A program made the position numbers and the translations under genes. A DNA stretch of 64,000 bases. Source: Streptomyces anulatus (GTDB lineage: Bacteria > Actinomycetota > Actinomycetes > Streptomycetales > Streptomycetaceae). The notes beneath the pieces are model-generated. The model ran no database searches and was not told the origin of the DNA. It was given only the letters and a program-made list of their open reading frames with translations. The stretch is taken from assembly GCF_000721175.1 (NCBI RefSeq), contig NZ_JOEZ01000026.1:32790-96789 (forward strand), written 5' to 3'. Shown piece by piece: positions 1 to 7,802 of this stretch; the first letter of the stretch is position 1; each line of letters begins with the position of its first letter.

Positions 1-468
1 TGATCCGTCGCCGCCTCCACTGACCATGGCGCGGACGTAGCCGTGCGCAGCCGTGGTGTCCTGCGGGTTGCCCAGGGCGGTGGCGAGGGCCGTGACCAGG
101 GCGCGGAGCTGGTGGCTGAGACTGTCACGGGTGATCCAGTCCCAGGCCGCGTCGTGCCGTTCACGCAGCGGGAGGATCTGACGGGCCAGATCCTGCGCGA
201 TCTGGTCGCGGGCGGCCTCGCACAGGGCGTCGACCAGGGCGGCCGCCCGGGGTTCGGGCAGACCGCCGTCGGCAAGCCTTTCGATCATGTCGTGACGCTG
301 GCTCTCCAGGTCGAATGCCTGTTGCCTCGCGCGACTTCGAGCGGAGGGATGCATGAGGTACCGGGCTTCTCTCTGGGTGGGCGGGGGCGCGTCCTTCTGC
401 GTGGCCGGCTGTGTGTGGCGCCGCCCAGCGGTGGCTGCCCGGCGGAGGGCGTACCACCAGGCAGCCAC
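1..468 (-). CDS. Hypothetical protein, 3' end beyond window
   Basis: An open frame runs leftward off the window edge (156 codons visible, no stop). The GTG start lies one codon after the stop of the upstream gene, so translation is probably coupled; no separate Shine-Dalgarno (SD) sequence is visible. The N-terminus is short and aromatic (AAWWYALRRA), followed by a polar linker and then an acidic/Ala-Leu-rich helical part. An in-frame ATG at 354 is a weaker alternative start. It is the last visible gene of the leftward operon that starts at 1339. No family recognised; codon usage looks coding. Confidence 0.55.
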   Translation of the reverse strand, partial: MAAWWYALRRAATAGRRHTQPATQKDAPPPTQREARYLMHPSARSRARQQAFDLESQRHDMIERLADGGLPEPRAAALVDALCEAARDQIAQDLARQILPLRERHDAAWDWITRDSLSHQLRALVTALATALGNPQDTTAAHGYVRAMVSGGGDGS

Positions 469-471
469 CGC

Positions 472-687
472 TCATGCGGCCATGCGTTCCAGGAGTGCGC
501 GCGTGGCGTCGCTGCGGGTCGAGTCGAGGATCCGGAAGTACGTGTCCTCGTGCCGCCGGAAAGCCGCGTCGAGAGCCTCTTGCAAGTCCGTCTCGGCCAA
601 TTGCCCGAGCACTTGCCTCTGTTCGCTGCTCAAGTCGGGGGCGTCGTGCCAGTCGGCGCGCAACTCGGCGACCGTGATCGGATTCAT
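472..687 (-). CDS. Small hypothetical helical protein (71 aa)
   Basis: The ATG at 687 overlaps the stop of the upstream gene in an ATGA arrangement, with a GAGAG sequence just before it. The 71-residue product is acidic and predicted helical (ETDLQEALDAAFRRHEDTYF), with no cysteines or membrane segment. It sits third in the leftward operon 1339-1. An in-frame upstream GTG or ATG would force a long overlap with the previous gene and is rejected. Function unknown. Confidence 0.6.
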   Translation of the reverse strand: MNPITVAELRADWHDAPDLSSEQRQVLGQLAETDLQEALDAAFRRHEDTYFRILDSTRSDATRALLERMAA

Positions 688-1022
688 GAGGTCTCTCGCG
701 TGCCGTCGTTGGTCGGCGCCAGGGGCGCGGCCTCGAAGGCGACGCACGCCGGGGTCTCCTTGTGGAGGTCGGGACCGCCGTTCCGGCGGCCCGTGCCGAT
801 CACCAGAGCGCACTTCAAGTGCCGCGAGTCGTCGGCAAGTTTCTTCATCTGGAGATGAGCACAGCCTCCGCAGTGCTGTCCGGCCTGGAGCGGGCGCCGG
901 GTCGCCGGGTGGATACCTGCGTCCAGGGCCTGTCGTATGAACCCGCGGCCGCGCCCGGTACGGCCCTCGGCCGAATCGGTGCGCTGCGTCGGGGCGCTCG
1001 CGGTGGTGGGCGAAATGGTCAT
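684..1022 (-). CDS. Hypothetical protein with small Cys cluster (112 aa)
   Basis: The ATG at 1022 is preceded by AAGGA at proper spacing and overlaps the upstream stop (ATGA). The C-terminal half contains HCGGCAHL, followed by a KCAL and a PACVAFE cysteine, a C-x2-C...C...C layout that suggests a small metal-binding fold. The N-terminal 40 residues are polar and probably disordered. It is the second gene of the leftward operon under the promoter at 1431-1459. No specific family or function assigned. Confidence 0.65.
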   Translation of the reverse strand: MTISPTTASAPTQRTDSAEGRTGRGRGFIRQALDAGIHPATRRPLQAGQHCGGCAHLQMKKLADDSRHLKCALVIGTGRRNGGPDLHKETPACVAFEAAPLAPTNDGTRETS

Positions 1023-1339
1023 GGCAGATCCTTGTAGCTACTGGGAGACGACGGCTGCGGGCGCTTCCGCCGCCGCGCCGCGGTGGTGACGGCTGCGAGC
1101 GCCATGGCGCTGACGATGGCGAGCCCGTACGCCGAGTGCATCGCGGCGCGCGCCAGGAAGTCGACGGTGACGGCTCCGTCGGCGAACCGTGCCGGGGTGA
1201 TGCCGGTGGCCGCCTGAGCCGTCATGCCCGCCCCGGTGGCGGCGGCTGCCGTCACGGCCAGCCCATGGCCCGAGCGGCGTGAGGTGCCACGGCGCGCCTG
1301 GACAACTGTGCGCTCACGGGCTGGAAAAGGTACGGACAT
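1019..1339 (-). CDS. Small membrane protein (106 aa)
   Basis: The ATG at 1339 follows GGAG with four-base spacing. The product has an Ala-rich segment and one clear membrane segment near residues 66-90 (AMHSAYGLAIVSAMALAAV), followed by a basic RRRKRP stretch, suggesting a cytoplasmic C-terminus. It is the first gene of a four-gene leftward operon (1339 to the left edge) whose stops and starts overlap, driven by the conserved promoter at 1431-1459 with a leader of about 85 nt. Function unknown. Confidence 0.6.
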   Translation of the reverse strand: MSVPFPARERTVVQARRGTSRRSGHGLAVTAAAATGAGMTAQAATGITPARFADGAVTVDFLARAAMHSAYGLAIVSAMALAAVTTAARRRKRPQPSSPSSYKDLP

Positions 1340-1430
1340 GGTTCTCCGGAAGTCGGGCGACCGGACGGCGCCTGGCCGTGTCGGTGGAACGCGGCGACCG
1401 CATCGGACTGCGGGTCACCGTCACAACACA

Positions 1431-1459
1431 AGCCTACCGCCATAAATCCAATTATGCAA
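1431..1459 (-). promoter_or_regulatory. Conserved plasmid promoter, copy 1
   Basis: On the minus strand, -35 TTGCAT (1454-1459), a 17-bp spacer beginning AATTGGATTTA, and -10 TAGGCT (1431-1436). It matches the other copies in the window. It overlaps the stop codon of the methyltransferase gene and points into the operon starting at 1339. Confidence 0.75.
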
Positions 1460-2828
1460 TCCAACGGGGATGGGTGAGGGCTTCCTTCAGCCGGTCCTCG
1501 GCAAGCCTGCGGCGAACGGCTTCGGCGATCGCCGACCACACCTTTCCCCGGGCCGGGTCCGCCGGGATCGCCGGCTCACCCTGAACCCCCCGGACCGTGA
1601 TCACCGTGTCGCCCTGGGGTGGGCGTACGCGATGGCACAGGATGACCGTCGGCGTGCCGTGGCCAGGGATGTACGCCCCGGAGGTGTCAATGACCCACCG
1701 CATATCGAACTGGGGCAAATACTCGGTGACGAACTTGCGACCGAACTCCCGCTTCATGAACGCGTTCGAGGTCAGCTGCGCGACATGCCCGCCGGGGACC
1801 GCGAGGGAGAACATGAGTTCACAGAACGGCAGCGCCAGCGGGAACTTCCCTGCGGCCACACGCGGATACGCCTTGCGGATCAGATCGCGCTGCTGGGCGT
1901 CGGCCACCGTGATGTAGGGCGGGTTCCCGACGACGCAGTGATACTGGCCGCGCTCGAGCAGCGGCTCGCCGCGGTCCAGCAGGGAGTTCGCACAGGCCAC
2001 TTGGACGGGCCACGAGTGCGGCAGCTGGTCGAGGCGGCCACGGAGAATCGAGGCGCTGGTGGCGAGCAGCCGGTACCGGGCGAGGAGCACCGCATAGGGG
2101 TCCAGGTCGACGCCGTGGACGGTCCGCAGAGCGCGCTCGATCGATGCCCGGGCGTCGATCGGTACCCCGTGCCCGCGGCCGCGGCGGCGGTAGACGCGGG
2201 CGGCGTGGAAGGCGCTGAGCAGGATGTGCCCCGTGCCGCAGGCCGGGTCGATCATGCGGACGTTCTGGGGGCCCACCTCGTCGGTCGCCGGCTCCAGCGA
2301 GAGCTCCAGGAGGAGTTCGGCGATCCACGGCGGAGTCTGGCACAGGGCTCTCGACCTGCGCGCGTCGTGCGACAGCGCCTGGTAGGCGTCCCCGAGCCGG
2401 TATCCGTCGACCCGGTTCGGCCCGTCGTCGATGGCAGCCCCTGCTCCCCAGAACTCGGCGAGGGCTGTCCAGGAAGCCGTATTGAGCGGTGAGGTCCAGA
2501 GCGGCACGACCTGCGGGTCGAGGAAACCGGCGAGCCCGGGGTGGGCGCCAGCCAGCTCGTCAAGGATCCGGCGTACGGCATCGGGTGAGGTCGGCGGCTC
2601 GGTTGTGGAGACCAGGCCGTGCCGGACGCAGTGGTGGGTGACTGCGGTCGCGTGGGCCCAGGAGACCGCAGTCGCGGTGCCGACGTCGTCGGCGAGGCGC
2701 TGGACGAGACGCTCATAGGCGCGGGCGGAGGGAGGGGTGCTGTTCACAGGGTTGTGGTCCAGGACTGGGAGCGAAGTGACATCAAGATCGTTCAGAAGAG
2801 CTAGTCGAGGATGAACTGCCCGAGCCAC
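1452..2828 (-). CDS. Solitary adenine-specific DNA methyltransferase, PglX-like core
   Basis: Class I SAM-dependent N6-adenine methyltransferase. The SAM-binding motif I (DPACGTGHIL) is near residue 190, a VHGVDLDPYAV acidic-loop motif follows, and the catalytic NPPY (VVGNPPYI) is near residue 302. The layout resembles PglX/Eco57I-type enzymes, but the protein is only 458 aa; those enzymes are usually over 1000 aa with a large C-terminal specificity region, absent here. No nuclease or BREX/Pgl partner lies nearby, so it may be an orphan methylase that protects the plasmid. The GTG at 2828 overlaps the preceding small gene by 28 bp and has no clear SD; a GTG at 2753 is an alternative. The stop overlaps the -35 box of promoter copy 1. 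Confidence 0.85.
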   Translation of the reverse strand: MARAVHPRLALLNDLDVTSLPVLDHNPVNSTPPSARAYERLVQRLADDVGTATAVSWAHATAVTHHCVRHGLVSTTEPPTSPDAVRRILDELAGAHPGLAGFLDPQVVPLWTSPLNTASWTALAEFWGAGAAIDDGPNRVDGYRLGDAYQALSHDARRSRALCQTPPWIAELLLELSLEPATDEVGPQNVRMIDPACGTGHILLSAFHAARVYRRRGRGHGVPIDARASIERALRTVHGVDLDPYAVLLARYRLLATSASILRGRLDQLPHSWPVQVACANSLLDRGEPLLERGQYHCVVGNPPYITVADAQQRDLIRKAYPRVAAGKFPLALPFCELMFSLAVPGGHVAQLTSNAFMKREFGRKFVTEYLPQFDMRWVIDTSGAYIPGHGTPTVILCHRVRPPQGDTVITVRGVQGEPAIPADPARGKVWSAIAEAVRRRLAEDRLKEALTHPRWIA

Positions 2829-2953
2829 ACGAGGACCAGGACTGCCACACCCAGGGTGATCGCGGCCTCGGCGTTTCCGGTGCCGGACCAGACGATGACG
2901 GTGATGGTCGTGCCGAGGACAAGACCGAGAAGAAAGCGGTGCGAAGTGCGCAT
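2801..2953 (-). CDS. Very small membrane protein (50 aa)
   Basis: This 50-codon frame starts at ATG 2953 and ends at TAG 2801. It encodes two hydrophobic stretches (FLLGLVLGTTITVIVW and AAITLGVAVLVLVWLGQFIL) separated by a short GTGNAE turn, a likely two-helix membrane hairpin. It lies between the gene ending at 3015 and the methyltransferase, whose start it overlaps. Function unknown; support is the coherent hydrophobic pattern and operon spacing. Confidence 0.5.
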   Translation of the reverse strand: MRTSHRFLLGLVLGTTITVIVWSGTGNAEAAITLGVAVLVLVWLGQFILD

Positions 2954-3014
2954 AGTGATTCCTTGAACAGTGAGCGGGCCGGGGCGTCCGCGTAGGAGGG
3001 TGGGGAGGGGCTGC

Positions 3015-3749
3015 TCACCGTGTGACGAGCAGTGCGCCGTTGGGCTGGACGGTCACCTTCATGCCTTCGCCTCGAAGAAGGGCCGAGCACAGAAGGCGCA
3101 CCCCGCCAGTGCTCCAGGCGGGATGGTAGTGATCGGGCTCCGCCTCCAGGTCCGGGTACCACCAGGTGACCTCGACGCTCTCGTGCCGGCATTCGACGAC
3201 CACCCCGCTGCCCTGGAAGGTGCGGCGGTCGGCGAGGTGGACATGGGCGGCGAGCACCGTCAGCACCTCGTGCCGAAGTGTCTCACCGGCCCGGTCGGGG
3301 GGCACGGAGGGTGCTACAGGGCGGTAGACGGTGTGTCCGTGAGTGCCCTGCGCGATCACGACGGTCCGCCCGGGGCCTGCCAGGCTCCTTCGGCGGCCGG
3401 CAGCCACGCACAGCTTGCGCACGCTGCGCCCGTGTACGGGGCGGGGGCGGCGTGGGCTCGGGTCTGCCGCGTAGTGCTCGTCCGCTACCAGGGACATGGC
3501 GTGCGCGACATCCCGCACGCGCTCGGCGATCTCGCCCGCACCCAGGTCGTGTCCGTCGGCGTAGCGCCACAGTGCGTCGACTGCCCGGGCTGCCGGGGAG
3601 GCGTCTGGGGCGTGCACCGTGCTGTCTCTGATGAGCCAGTCGACGACCTGCCCCGTGTACGGCGCCGTGAACGGGGCGCCTTCGAGAAGCTCCAGAAACT
3701 CCTGAGCTTCGGACTCGTCGGTGGCGGGCAGACGAGGTTCTGTCTGCAT
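3015..3749 (-). CDS. Hypothetical protein (244 aa)
   Basis: The start at ATG 3749 is chosen because GGAGG lies six bases upstream; the frame remains open further upstream but without an SD. The protein is soluble, with an acidic N-terminal helical part (ESEAQEFLELLEG), a basic middle (RRSLAG) and a beta-rich C-terminal half with Trp and His residues. No known motif recognised. It is the first gene after the conserved promoter at 3855-3883 and probably forms an operon with the small membrane protein and the methyltransferase. Confidence 0.65.
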   Translation of the reverse strand: MQTEPRLPATDESEAQEFLELLEGAPFTAPYTGQVVDWLIRDSTVHAPDASPAARAVDALWRYADGHDLGAGEIAERVRDVAHAMSLVADEHYAADPSPRRPRPVHGRSVRKLCVAAGRRRSLAGPGRTVVIAQGTHGHTVYRPVAPSVPPDRAGETLRHEVLTVLAAHVHLADRRTFQGSGVVVECRHESVEVTWWYPDLEAEPDHYHPAWSTGGVRLLCSALLRGEGMKVTVQPNGALLVTR

Positions 3750-3854
3750 CGCAGACCTCCTCGGTGGGGGGCACCGTCGCAGATCATGGACCGGTGCAAC
3801 CGCAGTGGTTCGTTCGTGCCGGGCGGGGAGAGGCTTCACCCGCCGACCCGCCTC

Positions 3855-3883
3855 AAGCTACCGCAGTATATCCAATTATGCAA
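3855..3883 (-). promoter_or_regulatory. Conserved plasmid promoter, copy 2
   Basis: Minus strand: -35 TTGCAT (3878-3883), a 17-bp spacer beginning AATTGGATATA, -10 TAGCTT (3855-3860). It reads into the gene starting at 3749, with a leader of about 100 nt. The bases between it and 4018 show no gene. Confidence 0.75.
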
Positions 3884-4017
3884 CTTTGCGGGTTTGGGTG
3901 GATGCTGCTCGGCGCATCACTGCAGAGCCCACCAGGTCGGCGCGGGTGAATTTGAAAGACAACGGACTCGCCTTCACCGGTGCAATTTGGCGAGAAACGA
4001 TGGGGAGAGAGAATCTG

Positions 4018-4776
4018 CTAATCCTCTGCGCCTTTTTCGCCCGTCTGCAACTTTCCCCGTGTAAGGCGTCTACGGATCTCCTGGTAAATCGTCTCCCGAT
4101 ACCACATCGGCTCGAATACCTCCGGGCGCTTGCGGTCGCCCGGCCGCCGGTCAGGAGCTTCGATCTGTCCCCGCAGGAGATACGACTGCATGGTGCGCCG
4201 CGATGCGGGCTTCCCACTGATCGCGTTCCCACGGATGACGCCGTACTCGGTGATGTTGAGCAAGTCCCTGGGGTCCCCTGCGGGAAGAGGCTTCGCGAAC
4301 TGAGGCTCGCCGCCGGCGTAGGCCGCCCACACGCGGGGCCGGTGGACGCGCACCCACGCATCCACCGTCTTCGCGTCCCACCGCCCCTCCGACGCTGGCG
4401 GGGGGAACGCGGCCGCCACGACCTTGCCGCTGGAGTCACGTCGTTCCGTGGCCTTGGTCCAGGCGTCCACGGCGTTGAAGGTCATGCCGAACCGCTTGGC
4501 CATCTCGGACCGGGTCTCGGTGACGGGCGCGACCGCAGCCTTCTTCTGCTTCCCCTTCTGGGGGCTGGTGACCGCGCCGGCCGCAGGCGTTTCCGGCCGG
4601 GGCGGCCAGTACTGCGGCCGCATGGCCTGCACCCACGCGTCGACCAGCGCGACGTCCCACAGACCGTCCTCGCCCCTCGCCGGAAAGTTGACCAGCGTGG
4701 TCCACACGGCGGTGTCCTTCGGCTTGACCCCGTACCGGGCGCTGATCCCCGCTTCGTCGATGCGGCGGTTGGTCAT
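4018..4776 (-). CDS. Tandem helix-turn-helix-like module protein, short paralogue
   Basis: This 252-aa protein contains three recognisable modules of the type found in the neighbouring 461-aa protein. Each has an HTH-like segment (AGISARYGVKPKDTAVW near residue 9; MAKRFGMTFNAVDAW near 92; NITEYGVIRGN near 175) followed by a conserved tail with DAWV..HRP.VW or PDRRPGD...MWYRE. This looks like serial DNA-binding domains. The ATG at 4776 has AAGGA upstream. It is separated by 36 bp from the larger paralogue, so the pair is probably one operon. A DNA-binding function is inferred from fold pattern only; ligand and target are unknown. Confidence 0.6.
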   Translation of the reverse strand: MTNRRIDEAGISARYGVKPKDTAVWTTLVNFPARGEDGLWDVALVDAWVQAMRPQYWPPRPETPAAGAVTSPQKGKQKKAAVAPVTETRSEMAKRFGMTFNAVDAWTKATERRDSSGKVVAAAFPPPASEGRWDAKTVDAWVRVHRPRVWAAYAGGEPQFAKPLPAGDPRDLLNITEYGVIRGNAISGKPASRRTMQSYLLRGQIEAPDRRPGDRKRPEVFEPMWYRETIYQEIRRRLTRGKLQTGEKGAED

Positions 4777-4812
4777 GGACGTCCTTGAGGGTCGGGGCGG
4801 GAGTGCGTCGGA

Positions 4813-6198
4813 CTACTGGTCGGACTTCGCAGCGGCGGCGCCGCGCCGGCCGAGGGGGCGGAGCAGGTACGGGCGGGCGGACTCGGGCGTCCACATCGGC
4901 TCGTCGACCTCAGGCGTCTTGCCGTCGTTCGGCAGACGGTCCGGGGGCGCCAGCAGGCCGCGAGAGCGGTACGCCCGCATCGTGGACAGGGCGGTCGGCT
5001 TGCTGCGGCCCTGTTCCTTGCCGTCGAGCTCAGCGATCTTCTCGAGGGTCAGCAGGCCCGGATTCTTCTCGAAGTACCGCTTCAGGGCCGCACTCGGCTC
5101 ACGCAGCTCACCTTCCGCAGGAGCAGCGGGGGCCTCCTTCCTCGCCTGTCGCGGGGTGGCGAGGAAGGGCAGGGCAGCCTCGGGCGTCCACATCGGCTCA
5201 TCCACCGCCGGCGTCTTGCCGTCGCCCGGCTTCCGGTCCGGCCGCGCCAGCTTGCCCTGAGAGATGTAGACCTTCAGGGTCGACAGGGCGGTCGCCTTGG
5301 GGCGGCCCTGTTCCCGGCCGTCGAGCTCGGCGATCTTCTCGAGGGTGAGCAGGCCCGGGTTCTCCTCGAAGTACCGCTGCAGGAACTCGCTCGCCTCCAC
5401 CGCGGCAGCCTCCTCCTGCGCAGGCTTCGGCGCACCGTGCCGGCTGTCCGGCCGGCACAGGTAGGGCAGAACGCTCTCGGGCATCCACATCCGCTCGTCG
5501 ACGTCGGGCGTCTCGCCGTCGCCCGGCTTGCGGTCCGGCCGCGCCAGCTTGCCCTGAGAGATGTAGTTGTCGAGCGTGGACAGCGCCGTCGGCTCGCGAT
5601 CGTGTTCCCGGCCGTCGAGCTCGGCGATCTTCTCGAGGGTGAGCAGGCCCGGGTTCTCCTCGAAGTACCGCTGCAGGAACTCGCTCGGTTCCCTCCGCTC
5701 ACCGTCGCTCTTGCCGGTCTTGCGCCGGACCCGGCGCGGACGGGTGATGTAGTTGTAGGCCGTCTCGCGGAACCACATGTCCTCCGTGACCTCGGGCTGG
5801 CCTCCGTCGCCGGCGCGACGGTCGGGCCGGGCGAGCACGCCTCGGGAGATGTACGTGCGCAGGGTCGCGACCGGCGTGGGCTCGCGTGAGAGGAACCGGC
5901 CCTCGAGCACTCCGATGTGGCGCAGAGGGAGAAGGTCCTTGGGCCCGCCGGCAGGCAGCGCGGTGGCCTTCTCCTTCTGCTTGGGGTGAGCCACCACCCA
6001 GGCCTCCGGCTTGTGCTCCAGGACCCACTCATCGACAGCTGCCTCGTCGTACAGCTGGGTCTTGCCCCAACCCTTGTCGAGGCACGGCGGGAAGGTCTCC
6101 TCGAGCGTCCAGGAGGCGGCGGTCGAGCCGCTCACGTGGTAGCGCTTTGCGATCTTTTCGACCGTGGTCTGCTTGATCTTCGAGTTTGCGGGGATCAT
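4813..6198 (-). CDS. Tandem helix-turn-helix-like module array (461 aa)
   Basis: The ATG at 6198 is chosen because GGAG lies seven bases upstream. The N-terminal segment reads as an HTH (KIAKRYHVSGSTAASW), then four repeated modules follow at roughly residues 83-150, 168-245, 268-345 and 370-450. Modules share a core of NPGLLTLEKIAELDG, then TALST, then a YISQGKLARPDRKPGDG segment and a terminal MW.PES. The first module is divergent. Two modules share 85 identical bases (5309-5393 and 5603-5687), so the array has expanded recently. The repeated LARPDR..GD part resembles the wing of MerR- or excisionase-like domains. Inferred role: a multivalent DNA-binding protein. A variant of the plasmid promoter lies at 6353-6381. 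Confidence 0.65.
   Translation of the reverse strand: MIPANSKIKQTTVEKIAKRYHVSGSTAASWTLEETFPPCLDKGWGKTQLYDEAAVDEWVLEHKPEAWVVAHPKQKEKATALPAGGPKDLLPLRHIGVLEGRFLSREPTPVATLRTYISRGVLARPDRRAGDGGQPEVTEDMWFRETAYNYITRPRRVRRKTGKSDGERREPSEFLQRYFEENPGLLTLEKIAELDGREHDREPTALSTLDNYISQGKLARPDRKPGDGETPDVDERMWMPESVLPYLCRPDSRHGAPKPAQEEAAAVEASEFLQRYFEENPGLLTLEKIAELDGREQGRPKATALSTLKVYISQGKLARPDRKPGDGKTPAVDEPMWTPEAALPFLATPRQARKEAPAAPAEGELREPSAALKRYFEKNPGLLTLEKIAELDGKEQGRSKPTALSTMRAYRSRGLLAPPDRLPNDGKTPEVDEPMWTPESARPYLLRPLGRRGAAAAKSDQ
5309..5687. repeat. 85-bp perfect direct repeat inside HTH array gene
   Basis: Positions 5309-5393 and 5603-5687 are identical, 294 bp apart (98 codons, in frame). They encode the same part of two adjacent modules of the tandem HTH protein. 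A third, more diverged copy lies around 5013-5100. The pattern indicates in-frame duplication of a protein module. Confidence 0.85.
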
Positions 6199-6352
6199 CG
6201 TCTGCTCCAGGGCCTGCGTGGCCTGATCGTTTCCTGCCGGGCCGCGGATGCGCCGGCGGGGGGATGCTGTTGTGCGTGGCCAGCGGCCCCTTCCTGTGCC
6301 TTTGCTGATGCCCGGACGGGGCTGGAAGGGCGCAGGGAGAGACCCGGCTCGC

Positions 6353-6381
6353 AACGTACAGCGATTCAAGCGATTAAGCAA
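6353..6381 (-). promoter_or_regulatory. Variant of the conserved plasmid promoter
   Basis: Minus strand: -35 TTGCTT (6376-6381), exactly 17 bp of spacer, -10 TACGTT (6353-6358). The spacer starts with AAT and ends with GCTG like the others, but the middle lacks the TGGAAATA core. It reads into the HTH-array gene at 6198 with a leader of about 148 nt. The 319-bp gap 6199-6517 holds only this promoter and the hairpin at 6429-6458. Confidence 0.55.
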
Positions 6382-6428
6382 TTCGTCGTGGGTGTGTCGG
6401 TGTGGATCGCCGCCGGAACCGACGCGGG

Positions 6429-6458
6429 CGTGCCGGGGAGCCTGCGCTCCCCGGCACG
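6429..6458 (-). terminator. Hairpin downstream of GP88-type gene
   Basis: A 12-bp perfect stem (6429-6440 with 6447-6458) with a six-base loop lies about 60 bp past the stop of the gene ending at 6518 and just before the promoter for the next operon. There is no T-run, as is common for Streptomyces terminators. Confidence 0.55.
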
Positions 6459-6517
6459 CCTGGAGGTTCGCTGTGCGGTGATTTCCCGGCCTCGGCCGGC
6501 GAGCCGGTGGCCGGCGG

Positions 6518-7312
6518 TCAGGAAGCGAGGCCGAGGCTGCCTGCGGCCGTGCGGCGCTGCTTCTTCTCGGCGAGCTTCTTGTCCAGGGCGCGCTGCAAGC
6601 TGCTGAAGGTCTCGTCACCCTGCCGTTTGAGCAGCGCCGGGATGTAGTTCGCTGGGATGCCGACCTTCGGGGACTCGCTCAGGACAGACAGGAGGTCGGA
6701 TTCCGTCTGGTCGGTGTAGCCCGCCTCCTCCAGTTCCTCGACGCCGGGGAACACGTCGGCATGGCGGTCGCTCTCCAGGTCCAGCAGAAAGTCCTCCTTC
6801 CCGCCCAGGCTGTAGCACCACAGGAAATTCTCGGGCGGATTCGGCTCAACGAGCCGGCGGAAACGCGAAACGGATTTCGTGTAGCAGTAGAACCAGGTGT
6901 CCGCGGGGGCGTTCCGCATGATGCGCAGCCACGCCTGCAAGTATTCGTCGGAATGGAAGTCGCCGGAATCGTGCAAGCGAATCCATTTGCCCCGATACCG
7001 CCGGTGGCGGAGTTCCTCGGCCATCTGGGCTTCCCACTCGTCCAGGGCATGCATCGTCATCCACATGTTGCGCTCGTGCGCGGCCAGGACGACCGGCCAC
7101 CGATAGGTCCCCACCCTCGCGTAGCAGAGCTTCGCGCAGGCCCCGGCCTCCGGGCAGGCGTTGTATGTCGATCCGTCGGAAAAGCGGCCGGCCCAAGCGG
7201 GAAGTGGCCAGTTGAAAATCCCTTCGGCCCGCAGTTGCCGGTTCTGGGTGAGGAGCCACCGGCGCGCCTTGGGCTTCGTGTGCGGCGTGTCGGTGGTCGA
7301 GCTGGTGTTCAT
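6518..7312 (-). CDS. GP88-family phage/plasmid protein (264 aa)
   Basis: The N-terminal 170 residues match the gene-product-88 family known from actinophages and mobile elements: LLTQNRQLRAEGIFNW, the cysteine cluster ACPEAGACAKLCYAR near residues 52-66, then IRLHDSGDFHS and a WFYCYTKS motif. Cys spacing and neighbouring Tyr/Arg suggest metal or Fe-S binding. The family has no settled biochemical role, so none is assigned. The ATG at 7312 overlaps the upstream stop (ATGA) with GGAAAG before it. It is the last gene of the three-gene operon from the promoter at 8503-8531. Confidence 0.7.
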   Translation of the reverse strand: MNTSSTTDTPHTKPKARRWLLTQNRQLRAEGIFNWPLPAWAGRFSDGSTYNACPEAGACAKLCYARVGTYRWPVVLAAHERNMWMTMHALDEWEAQMAEELRHRRYRGKWIRLHDSGDFHSDEYLQAWLRIMRNAPADTWFYCYTKSVSRFRRLVEPNPPENFLWCYSLGGKEDFLLDLESDRHADVFPGVEELEEAGYTDQTESDLLSVLSESPKVGIPANYIPALLKRQGDETFSSLQRALDKKLAEKKQRRTAAGSLGLAS

Positions 7313-7731
7313 GTCGTGCTTTCCGTCTGGTTGGAGCTCGATGTGTCAGCAGGGCAGTCGTCATGGGGCGCGGCGCAGGCGTGCACACCGAACTTGGTGA
7401 TGCCGCCTGCGGTCATCAGCGCCAGGTAGGCGAGACCGAGGTCCAACTGCTGGCCCGCCTCGGCGGTGTGCTTTTTGCTCGGGAACTGGAGAACGTCGCC
7501 GCGGCCGCCGATGGCCGCGGCCGCCGTGGCCCGGAGCGGGTCCAGTGCGTGCGGTGGCATGCGGCTGATCTCGAGCATCGCGATCGGCAGCGCGAACAAG
7601 AGGTGTTCGGTGAGGCCGTCGTGGAAGATCTGTTCCTTCTCGGTGCGTCGTGCAGGGGCCGGCACCGACACCACGGTGATGGTCGGTTCGGCCTGCTTCC
7701 GCAGCGGGTGCGGGGGATGGGAGCGAGTCAT
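7309..7731 (-). CDS. Hypothetical protein (140 aa)
   Basis: This protein sits between a Zn-type protein and the GP88-type protein in one leftward operon, overlapping the latter by four bases. It has a polar N-terminus, a helical segment (LTEHLLFALPIAMLEISRM), and a C-terminal CAAPHDDC motif. The same HDDCP string occurs at the C-terminus of its upstream neighbour, so the two may share a metal-binding element. The SD is weak (GAAG). Function unknown. Confidence 0.55.
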   Translation of the reverse strand: MTRSHPPHPLRKQAEPTITVVSVPAPARRTEKEQIFHDGLTEHLLFALPIAMLEISRMPPHALDPLRATAAAAIGGRGDVLQFPSKKHTAEAGQQLDLGLAYLALMTAGGITKFGVHACAAPHDDCPADTSSSNQTESTT

Positions 7732-7802
7732 CGGTACTGCTTCGATCTATTCGGGCGCTGCGACGCGTTCGGGCGCCGCGACGCGGGGTGCTGCGGACCC
7801 GA

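Noticed and set aside
161..475. Open frame of 104 codons on the minus strand
   Set aside because: It is out of frame with the better-supported partial gene 1-468; the product is Pro/Arg/His-rich without protein character.
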